64,000 bases of DNA from JAAYYY01 sp964602995 (GTDB lineage: Bacteria > Chloroflexota > Anaerolineae > Promineifilales > Promineifilaceae). Each line of letters begins with the position of its first letter. Within the stretch, counting starts at the first letter, position 1. The stretch is taken from assembly GCA_964602995.1 (NCBI GenBank), contig CAZRTM010000003.1:1-64000 (forward strand), given 5' to 3'. Position numbers and translations under genes: made by a program. The notes under the pieces were generated by a model. The model was not told the DNA's origin. It saw only the letters and a list, made by a program, of their open reading frames with translations, and did no database searches. Below are positions 24,108-31,319 of this stretch, in pieces.

Positions 24108-25325
24108 GTGAAAACAGCGGTATCTCTACATCGGAAGGTTGCCTTCAGCCTGGGGGTCTGTTTCTTGTTGTTCCTCTGCCTCAGTGGTGGGGTTGCACGG
24201 GCACAAGAGGAGTCCTATCAGGCTCAAAGCGAAGCCTCATATACGTTCGGGCAAAGCATGCATTTCTTGCTGCGGGTGAAAAATCGAGTACCAATCACCG
24301 GAGCCACTCTCTTTTTTAACACACCGGAAATGACCAGCACCTACGTGGTGGACTTTGACGTGGAAGTGGCCACGGAAGTTGAGCTGCGACATGATTTGGC
24401 GCTGACACAACTGCGACTGGCGCCGTTTACGACTGTTCGTTACTGGTGGCGAGTGGTCACCGAGGATGGCGCTTTCACCGTTGAAGAAAAGACGCTGGAA
24501 TATATTGACGACCGCTTCCAGTGGCAGACGCTTGAAACGGTTGAAGAAGAGGGCATAACGGTTAATTGGACTGCCGCAGATAGCAGCCTGGGCCAGTCAG
24601 CCCTGGACGTGGTGGCTGAAGCACGGCCGCGGCTAGAGGAGATTTTTACGTCTGATCTGACGCCAGTTGAAATTTACATCTATCCGTCGATGGCCGACCT
24701 GCGCACGGCGCTGAGGCTGACCGGGCGCGATTGGGTTGGAGCCGATGCCATACCGGAGCTTAACGTCGTCCTGGCAACGGCGGTCAATCCGCGAACGGCG
24801 TCAATCGACCTGGGGCAAAGCATCCCCCATGAGTTAAGCCATCTTTTGCTATACCGCATGTCTGGTGCGAACTATGAAGACGTGCCGCTGTGGTTTGACG
24901 AGGGGCTGGCAACGCTTATGGAAAGCTCGGCCAATCTGGGTTACGAGGACGTTCTGGAACAGGCTATAGCTGCCAACAGTACGATTCCGCTGGCAGAACT
25001 GTGTCAAAGCTGGCCGGCCGCTGAAGCGCAGGCGCGCCTGGCCTATGCCCAGAGCGCGTCGGTGGTGCGCTTTATCCGTTCTGAGTACGGTAACCGCACT
25101 CTACAGGAAATGGCGCACGTCTTTGCCGATGGGGCAGATTGTGAATCAGGCGTGCGGCGCGCGCTGGGCCTTTCGGCGAGTGAACTGGAGAATGCCTGGC
25201 TGCAACGAGAGCAGCCAGTTTCGGCCGTGCAGCGCATCTGGCAGGAGTATGCCCTGTGGATCCTGTTGATGGGGGGCGGTTTTGGTATGATGGGATTGTT
25301 GTTATTACCAATCCGGAGAAAGTAG
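24108..25325 (+). CDS. Membrane-anchored MA-clan zinc peptidase-like protein
   Basis: A 405-residue exported protein: a signal peptide (about 1-32, cleavage near VARAQ), a beta-rich extracellular domain (about 40-140), a gluzincin peptidase domain (about 150-350), and a C-terminal transmembrane helix (about 380-400) ending RRK. The zinc site is HELSH at 241-245 with the third ligand Glu265 in LWFDEGLATL, the arrangement of peptidase MA-like/DUF2268-type proteases. The catalytic Glu is present, so activity on extracytoplasmic proteins is plausible; no substrate can be named. GTG start with TAGGAAG upstream. The downstream TPR gene starts 7 bp after its stop. Confidence 0.85.
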   Translation: MKTAVSLHRKVAFSLGVCFLLFLCLSGGVARAQEESYQAQSEASYTFGQSMHFLLRVKNRVPITGATLFFNTPEMTSTYVVDFDVEVATEVELRHDLALTQLRLAPFTTVRYWWRVVTEDGAFTVEEKTLEYIDDRFQWQTLETVEEEGITVNWTAADSSLGQSALDVVAEARPRLEEIFTSDLTPVEIYIYPSMADLRTALRLTGRDWVGADAIPELNVVLATAVNPRTASIDLGQSIPHELSHLLLYRMSGANYEDVPLWFDEGLATLMESSANLGYEDVLEQAIAANSTIPLAELCQSWPAAEAQARLAYAQSASVVRFIRSEYGNRTLQEMAHVFADGADCESGVRRALGLSASELENAWLQREQPVSAVQRIWQEYALWILLMGGGFGMMGLLLLPIRRK

Positions 25326-25332
25326 GAAGACG

Positions 25333-25845
25333 ATGAGTGACGAGCAATTTATGAATCTCCTGCGCCTGGGCACGCAGTTGTTGCGCCAGGGTAAGTCTGA
25401 GGATGCATTGCCGCTCCTCAGGCGTGCACATGAACTGGAGCCTTCTAATTTTGACGCGGCCCTTAATCTGAGCGGCGCATACATCTTGCAGAAGCGGTTC
25501 AAGCAGGCAATACCTATTCTTGAGGCATTGCGCGATGAAGAGCCGGAAAACGCGATGATCTGGATCAATCTAGGCGCCGCCTATCTGGGCAATCCAATCC
25601 TGGCGACCGACGAGCAGCAGCAGAAGGCGATTGATGCCTTTAAGCAGGCACACGAGTTGCAGCCGGGGACGCACAATGTGGCCTATAACATTGGGCTGGT
25701 GTATCGCGACCGTAAAGAGACCAGCGAAGCGATTCAGTGGTTTGAAAGGGCGTTGGAAATCAATCCAGATGACAGACATGCCCATAACATTCTGAAGAAG
25801 CTTCGTGATGGGGAGCGGCCCGACGCGGACCGGCCAACTGAGTAA
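25333..25845 (+). CDS. TPR-repeat protein
   Basis: A 170-residue soluble protein made of about four tetratricopeptide repeats (34-residue helix pairs): QGKSEDALPLLRRAHELEPS, QKRFKQAIPILEALRDEEPE, QKAIDAFKQAHELQPG and KETSEAIQWFERALEINPDD show the W/L-x2-A-x-F/A...P pattern. No signal peptide or other domain. TPR proteins are interaction adaptors. AGGAAGACG precedes ATG 25333. It is last in the AEC/peptidase group; its partner is unknown. Confidence 0.9.
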   Translation: MSDEQFMNLLRLGTQLLRQGKSEDALPLLRRAHELEPSNFDAALNLSGAYILQKRFKQAIPILEALRDEEPENAMIWINLGAAYLGNPILATDEQQQKAIDAFKQAHELQPGTHNVAYNIGLVYRDRKETSEAIQWFERALEINPDDRHAHNILKKLRDGERPDADRPTE

Positions 25846-25871
25846 CCCATCATATTATATTAATCTACTTA

Positions 25872-25880
25872 TGCTACAAT
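25872..25880 (+). promoter_or_regulatory. Extended -10 promoter element before trmFO
   Basis: TGCTACAAT (25872-25880) is an extended -10 (TG-N-TACAAT) in an AT-rich stretch. No good -35 is visible. Predicted start near 25887 and an ~80-nt leader before trmFO. Confidence 0.4.
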
Positions 25881-25967
25881 GAATGCCAGTGTAAATGGAA
25901 TCTTACGGTCCCTTGCTGGTTTCGCTGAGCATGAATTTTCGCCAGGCGCGAACCCTGGGGATCCGAG

Positions 25968-27371
25968 ATGGAGGATATGCGGAACAAAAAAGAGCTGATT
26001 GTTATTGGGGGTGGGCTGGCCGGCAGTGAAGCAGCGTGGCAGGCTGCGGAGCGAGGAATACGGGTCAAACTGTATGAGATGCGCCCGCAGCGCGAAACAC
26101 CAGCACATGTGACTGACCAGCTTGCGGAGCTTGTTTGCAGTAATTCCCTTGGTTCTACCGTTACAACAAAAGCACCGGGCCTGCTGAAAGCGGAGATGCG
26201 CGGGCTGGGGTCGATGATCCTGGATTGCGCCACGCGTGCGGCCGTGCCGGCCGGCTCTTCGCTGGCCGTGGATCGCGAGAAATTTGCGACACTGGTTACG
26301 GAGCGGATCGAGAGCCATCCGAACATTGATGTGATCCGCGAGGAAGTGACGGCCATTCCACAAACCCCAACCATTATTGCCACCGGACCACTGACGTCTG
26401 ACGCACTGGCGGCTGAGTTGGCGGGCCTCTCCGGACAGGAATATCTCTACTTCTACGACGCGCTCTCTCCCATTGTCAGCTATGAGAGCATCAATATGGA
26501 GAAAGCGTTCCGCGCATCGCGCTATGAAAAGGGTGAACAGGAAGAAGGGGATTACATCAACTGTCCGATGACAGAGGAAGAGTACAACGCCTTCAATGAT
26601 GCGCTGGTGGAGGCTGAGCAGATAACCTTGCGCGAATTTGAGCGCGAAGATGCCCATTTCTTTGAAGGCTGTCTGCCAATAGAAGTTATCGCACGGCGTA
26701 ACCGTGATTCGCTGCGCTTTGGCCCGATGCGCCCCGTTGGCCTGGAAAACCCGCACACTGGCAAGCGCCCCTACGCTGTAGTTCAGCTACGACAGGATAA
26801 CCTGGCAGGCACACTCTACAATCTGGTGGGTTTCCAGACGAACTTAAGATGGGGCGAACAGCGGCGCATCCTGCGCATGATCCCGGGCCTGGAAGAGGCC
26901 GAATTCATGCGTTATGGCATGATGCACCGTAACACCTACATCAATGCGCCAGAGCTACTGCAACCCACCATGCAATATCGCAACCGGGCCGACCTGTTCT
27001 TCGCCGGCCAGATTACGGGGGTTGAAGGTTACGTTGGCAATGCGGGTACCGGCTTGCTTGCGGGCATTAATGCAGCCCGATTCCTGCTTGGCGAGCATCC
27101 GGTGATTCTTCCGGCGACGACGATGCTGGGCGCGCTGGCCCACTATGTGACTCACGCAGAGGCGAAAAATTTCCAGCCGATGAAGGCTAACTTCGGCCTC
27201 TTGCCCATGCCCGAGCATCGAATGCACAAGAAGGAGCGCTATGAATATTACACACATCGCGCCCTGACCACATTGCGCCGCTTCGCCCGTGATCGTCGCC
27301 TGGAATATGACCGGGAAGCAGCCGAGTCGGAAGCACCCGGTGCTGAAGTTGTGACGCCAGAATATGCCTGA
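25968..27371 (+). CDS. trmFO: Folate-dependent tRNA (m5U54) methyltransferase TrmFO
   Basis: A 467-residue FAD enzyme that makes 5-methyluridine at tRNA position 54 using methylenetetrahydrofolate. The N-terminal FAD site IVIGGGLAGSEAAWQAAERG, the family block LAELVCSNSLGS (its Cys is a reported active-site residue), EVIARRN, GPMRPVGLENP, NLVGFQTNLRWGEQRRILRMIPGLE and ITGVEGYVGNAGTGLLAGINAAR are all present. The ATG at 25968 or 25977 may be used; the second has GGAGG only 2 nt upstream. TrmFO replaces SAM-dependent TrmA in most Gram-positive-like lineages. Confidence 0.96.
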   Translation: MEDMRNKKELIVIGGGLAGSEAAWQAAERGIRVKLYEMRPQRETPAHVTDQLAELVCSNSLGSTVTTKAPGLLKAEMRGLGSMILDCATRAAVPAGSSLAVDREKFATLVTERIESHPNIDVIREEVTAIPQTPTIIATGPLTSDALAAELAGLSGQEYLYFYDALSPIVSYESINMEKAFRASRYEKGEQEEGDYINCPMTEEEYNAFNDALVEAEQITLREFEREDAHFFEGCLPIEVIARRNRDSLRFGPMRPVGLENPHTGKRPYAVVQLRQDNLAGTLYNLVGFQTNLRWGEQRRILRMIPGLEEAEFMRYGMMHRNTYINAPELLQPTMQYRNRADLFFAGQITGVEGYVGNAGTGLLAGINAARFLLGEHPVILPATTMLGALAHYVTHAEAKNFQPMKANFGLLPMPEHRMHKKERYEYYTHRALTTLRRFARDRRLEYDREAAESEAPGAEVVTPEYA

Positions 27372-27383
27372 GGTCGTTGCCTG

Positions 27384-28466
27384 TTGATAAAGAACGAGAG
27401 AGAGTTCGGCCGGTGGCTGCTGCTAATGGCACTGCTGCTGGTACTCTCAGTTGCCTGCCAGGCAACCGGTTCTGGTGAAAATGGGGCAGCGACAGAGCCA
27501 GCAGAAGAAGCAGTCACCGAACTTCCCGCTGGAACGGCGACGGTAGAAAGCGTGGCAACGCCAACTCAGGTCGAGGCGGAGGCTACTCCGGCCGTCACCA
27601 GCACAGCTTCTGTGACAGAGGAGCCGGCCACAGAACCAACAACTGCGCCCGATTCGACAAGCTTTGACGGACAGGCGGCTTTCGACTATCTGGAAGCGCA
27701 GATGGCATTCGGCCCGCGCTGGCCTGGAAGCCCCGGTCATGAGGCTGTGGGCGACTACATAGTCGAGGAGCTAGAAGCGCTTGGCTGGCGGGTTGAAGAG
27801 CAACCAATTGAGTATCAGGGGGTTCAGGGCCGCAACATCATTGCCCGGGCGAACGAAGAGCTGGAGGACGTGATTATCATCGGCGCGCATTACGATACGC
27901 GGCGCATTGCGGACCAGACGCCGGGTGCGGCAGAAGAAGAGTTGCCGGTTCCCGGCGCGGTTGACGGGGCCAGTGGCGTTGCCGTCTTATTGGAACTGGC
28001 TCGCACGTTGGATCTGGACCAGGTGCCGCGAGAAATCTGGCTCACCTTCTTTGACCTGGAGGACAACGGTAGCGGCGGCATTGAAGGCTGGGGCTGGATT
28101 GTCGGTTCCACTTATATGGCGCAGAATCTAGAGATAGAGCCTGAGGCAATGGTATTAGTGGATATGGTCGGCGATGCTGATCAGCAGTTATACTACGAGG
28201 GGAATTCAGATCCTGAGCTTCGTGCAGAGCTATGGGCGATTGCTGCCGACCTGGGCTATGGCGACGTTTTTATCCCTGAACTGCGGTACACGATGATTGA
28301 CGACCATCTGCCTTTTGCGAACCAGGGGATACGGGCCGTTGATATCATCGACTTTGATTATCCCTACTGGCACACAGTAGAGGACACAGCGGATAAGGCC
28401 AGTGCAGAGAGCCTGTTGCGCGTGGGCCGGACGCTTGAAGTCTGGCTGGAAGAGAGGCTCCAATAG
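27384..28466 (+). CDS. M28 family aminopeptidase/glutaminyl-cyclase-like lipoprotein
   Basis: A 360-residue exported protein. The N-terminal hydrophobic stretch ends in LSVAC (Cys25), a plausible lipobox, followed by a Thr/Glu/Pro-rich linker (about 30-92). The zinc peptidase domain (about 95-360) carries ligand motifs GAHYDTR, DGASGVAVLLELAR, DLEDNGSGG, DMVGD and YWHTVEDTADK. The order His, Asp, Glu, Asp, His matches M28 and the related glutaminyl cyclases. It would act outside the membrane on N-terminal residues of peptides. It starts at TTG 27384, 12 bp after trmFO. hflX follows 21 bp after the stop, so the genes may be co-transcribed. Confidence 0.85.
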   Translation: MIKNEREFGRWLLLMALLLVLSVACQATGSGENGAATEPAEEAVTELPAGTATVESVATPTQVEAEATPAVTSTASVTEEPATEPTTAPDSTSFDGQAAFDYLEAQMAFGPRWPGSPGHEAVGDYIVEELEALGWRVEEQPIEYQGVQGRNIIARANEELEDVIIIGAHYDTRRIADQTPGAAEEELPVPGAVDGASGVAVLLELARTLDLDQVPREIWLTFFDLEDNGSGGIEGWGWIVGSTYMAQNLEIEPEAMVLVDMVGDADQQLYYEGNSDPELRAELWAIAADLGYGDVFIPELRYTMIDDHLPFANQGIRAVDIIDFDYPYWHTVEDTADKASAESLLRVGRTLEVWLEERLQ

Positions 28467-28487
28467 ATAGGTTAAACGGAGGAGACT

Positions 28488-29816
28488 ATTTCAAACCATA
28501 ACGATTTATTTCCAACGGCCCATCCCGAGGAGAAGGCATTTCTGATTGGGACGGAGCTAAAATCTGGGCGGCCTCTGCTGCCTGTGGAAGAAAGCCTGGA
28601 CGAGCTGGAGAGACTGGCTGAGACAGCCGGTCTGGAGGTGGTTGGTCGCACCTGGCAACGTTTTGACCATCCTGATTCGGCTACATATATCGGCTCTGGT
28701 AAGGTGGAAGAAGTTCATACGCTGATGAAAGAAAAGGGGTGTGATGTAGCCCTTTTCGATGATGAGCTGTCGCCACGCCACCAACGCGAGCTGGAGAAGG
28801 CCTTTGGCGAGGAAATTAAGGTCATAGACCGCACGGCGCTCATTCTGGACATTTTCGCCCAACACGCGATGACGGCAGAAGGTCAGTTGCAGGTGGAGCT
28901 GGCGCAGTTGGAATACCGGTTGCCGCGGCTCACGCGCATGTGGACCCACCTTGCGCGTCAGGCCGGTGGTCGCGCCGGTGGCGCCGGCGGCGGGGTGGGC
29001 GTGCGTGGTCCCGGTGAAAAGCAGTTGGAAATGGACCGCCGTGAGATTGGACGGCGTATTACGGCCATCAAAGAAGAGCTAGAAAAAGTGCGGCAGCGGC
29101 GCGAGCAGCACCGCGCCAAGCGGCAACAAACGGCGCTGCCTGTGATTGCGATCGTGGGATATACCAACGCCGGCAAGTCAACGCTGCTTAACCGTCTGAG
29201 TGGCTCTGACGTTGTTTCAGCCGACATGCTGTTTGCAACGTTAGATCCCACCACACGGCGGGTGAAACTGCCATCGGGCCGCGAAGCGCTGTTCACCGAT
29301 ACTGTTGGATTCATCCAGAAGCTGCCGGCGCAGATTGTGGCTGCCTTCCGCGCCACGCTGGAAGAAATTGCCGAGGCTGATATGATTCTGCACGTGGTAG
29401 ATGCCGCACACCGCAATGCCAAAGCGCAGATTGAATCGGTAGAGGATACGCTGGCCGAGTTGGAGGTGGACCATCTGCCAACGGTTATGGCTCTTAACAA
29501 GGTAGACCAACTAGCGGACGATGTTGATGTGCTGGAGCTTTTGGACGTTGCCCATAGTGCTGTTCCGATTTCGGCGCTGAAGGGGTATAATATCGAAACA
29601 TTGCTCCTGGCAGTTGAAGCCGTCATGGAGCGCTACCTGAAATCGATACGGGTCTTTCTCCCCTATGAGCGCGGCGACTTGATGTCCCTCTTCTACGAGA
29701 GAGGTCAGGTCGTGGAGGATTCGCATACACCGGATGGCGTCTCATTATGGGGCCAGGTGCCAGAGAGGCTTATCCCCTACTTTTCAGGCTTTATTGTCGA
29801 CGAGGAAGAAGTATAG
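28488..29816 (+). CDS. hflX: Ribosome-associated GTPase HflX, probable ATT start
   Basis: A ribosome-splitting GTPase that rescues stalled or stressed ribosomes. The N-terminal HflX domain (YIGSGKVEEV, DDELSPRHQRELEKA, AQLEYRLPRL), the Gly-rich linker (GGRAGGAGGGVGVRGPGE), G1 GYTNAGKSTLLNRL, G3 DTVGFIQKLP and G4 NKVD are intact. The first ATG/GTG/TTG-type codon (GTG 28584) has no ribosome-binding site and would delete the conserved start EKAFLIGTELKSG. The frame stays open upstream to an in-frame TAA, and GGAGGAG (28478-28484) sits 5 nt (from GGAGG) before ATT 28488, giving 442 residues. ATT is a rare start codon, best known from infC. Confidence 0.9.
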   Translation: MSNHNDLFPTAHPEEKAFLIGTELKSGRPLLPVEESLDELERLAETAGLEVVGRTWQRFDHPDSATYIGSGKVEEVHTLMKEKGCDVALFDDELSPRHQRELEKAFGEEIKVIDRTALILDIFAQHAMTAEGQLQVELAQLEYRLPRLTRMWTHLARQAGGRAGGAGGGVGVRGPGEKQLEMDRREIGRRITAIKEELEKVRQRREQHRAKRQQTALPVIAIVGYTNAGKSTLLNRLSGSDVVSADMLFATLDPTTRRVKLPSGREALFTDTVGFIQKLPAQIVAAFRATLEEIAEADMILHVVDAAHRNAKAQIESVEDTLAELEVDHLPTVMALNKVDQLADDVDVLELLDVAHSAVPISALKGYNIETLLLAVEAVMERYLKSIRVFLPYERGDLMSLFYERGQVVEDSHTPDGVSLWGQVPERLIPYFSGFIVDEEEV

Positions 29817-29834
29817 CCAGCCGCAGGAACGTAC

Positions 29835-30056
29835 ATGGAGCAACGGATCAATGAACTGGTTGAGCGCATCAATGCTTTTATGATGCAACGGCCCGGTGTT
29901 CTACCTCTCGTAGGACTCGGGCTTATTGTCATTAACTTGTTACTACAGCTCTATCCAGGACCGGATAGCTGGATAGCGGCAAGCAACCTGTTCTTACATC
30001 TGGGGCTGATCATTAGTGTAATCGGCCTGCTGCTGGTCAACGTTTACCGCCACTGA
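29835..30056 (+). CDS. Small two-helix membrane protein, 73 aa
   Basis: Two hydrophobic helices are visible: PLVGLGLIVINLLLQLY (about 24-40) and LFLHLGLIISVIGLLLVNVY (about 52-71), after an amphipathic N-terminus. The ATG at 29835 has CAGGAACG upstream, and the gene fits exactly between hflX and the following peptidase (gaps of 18 and 10 bp). I do not recognise a named family and infer only a small integral membrane protein, possibly co-expressed with hflX. Confidence 0.75.
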   Translation: MEQRINELVERINAFMMQRPGVLPLVGLGLIVINLLLQLYPGPDSWIAASNLFLHLGLIISVIGLLLVNVYRH

Positions 30057-30066
30057 TAAACCTGAT

Positions 30067-31221
30067 ATGAATCGAGTGCAGCAAATTGCCCGGCGCCAGC
30101 CTGTGCAGGAGGCGCTGGCCTGTTTATATGACCGGCTGGACGAAATCATCGAACTGACGATCTCAATCCAGCAAATCCCGGCGCCGACGTTTAACGAGGC
30201 GCGACGAGCAGCATTCGTGCGCGCATGCTTCACCGAGCTGGGCCTGGAGGATGTTTATCAAGATGCCCTCGACAATGTGTATGGGCGGCTGAAGGGCAAA
30301 CAGGAAAGGGATCCAGTGGTGGTCACGGCCCACCTTGATACCGTTTTCGACGAAGAGACAGACCTGACTGTCAGGCGCAACGGCTCGCAGATTGAGGGGC
30401 CGGGCATTGCCGATAATTCTATGGGCGTCGGCGCCCTGCTGACATTGGCTCAGATTGTGCGTGATCTGGATATGGAGCTGGCCAAGGATATCTGGTTTGT
30501 GGCCAACGTTGGCGAGGAGGGTCTGGGCGACCTTCGTGGCATCCGCGCCGTTGTAGACCGTATAGGTGAGCGGGGCAGTTACATCGTTCTCGAAGGCGGT
30601 CTGTTCGGCTATATCTGCCACCAGGCGATTGGGGTGCGCCGCTACCGGATTGAAGTATCGACGCCAGGTGGGCATTCCTGGGGGGCGTATGGCATGCCCA
30701 GCGCCATTCATGTGTTGGGGCATCTCATCGCCGGTATTGACCGGTTGAATGTTCCTGAATCACCGAAAACGACCTATAACGTAGGGGTGATTGAAGGCGG
30801 TACGACCATCAACGCCATTGCACGGCGCGCAAGTATGTTGCTAGACTTGCGCTCAGAGGAGGAGGGCGCCTTGCAGGCGTTGGTGGCGGAGGTTGAGAAG
30901 CTGGTGGAGCGCATTGGTAGCCAGCACGAAGTGGATATTCGCATAGAACTGATTGGCGACCGGCCAGCAGGACAGTTGCCAGCACACGCTCCCCTTGTGT
31001 ACTGGTCTCTCGCTGCCCTGAAGGCAGTTGGTTTCGACGGCGCGGAGTTTACAATGGGCAGCACCGATGCCAACATTCCACTGAGCCGGGGCCTACCCGC
31101 AGTCTGCCTGGGTATCACCCGATCTGGCAATACGCACCGGCCGGATGAATATATGGAGGTAGATGCCATCCCACAGGGGATAGGCCAGGCGCTCCTTGTG
31201 GTGCTGGCGGCTGCGTCATAG
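30067..31221 (+). CDS. M20 family metallopeptidase (PepT-like)
   Basis: A 384-residue cytosolic di-zinc peptidase of the M20/PepT group. Metal-binding and catalytic motifs: VVVTAHLDTVF (His and Asp), GPGIADNSMGVGALL (bridging Asp), NVGEEGLGDLRG (catalytic Glu pair), and a late His in SGNTHRPDEYM. The lid/dimerisation domain spans about 180-290 (TPGGHSWGAYGMPSAIH, NVGVIEGGTTINAI). Likely a tripeptidase or aminoacyl peptidase; the exact substrate is not readable. It follows the 73-residue membrane protein by 10 bp. Confidence 0.9.
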   Translation: MNRVQQIARRQPVQEALACLYDRLDEIIELTISIQQIPAPTFNEARRAAFVRACFTELGLEDVYQDALDNVYGRLKGKQERDPVVVTAHLDTVFDEETDLTVRRNGSQIEGPGIADNSMGVGALLTLAQIVRDLDMELAKDIWFVANVGEEGLGDLRGIRAVVDRIGERGSYIVLEGGLFGYICHQAIGVRRYRIEVSTPGGHSWGAYGMPSAIHVLGHLIAGIDRLNVPESPKTTYNVGVIEGGTTINAIARRASMLLDLRSEEEGALQALVAEVEKLVERIGSQHEVDIRIELIGDRPAGQLPAHAPLVYWSLAALKAVGFDGAEFTMGSTDANIPLSRGLPAVCLGITRSGNTHRPDEYMEVDAIPQGIGQALLVVLAAAS

Positions 31222-31319
31222 GGATGGGAGTTTTTCACTATTTATTCATGTTCCGGAACTGGGTAGGCTAGGAACTGTGCTGGTGCGCTTACTTCCTGGT
31301 TGTTTACCAGAGGTAAGTC

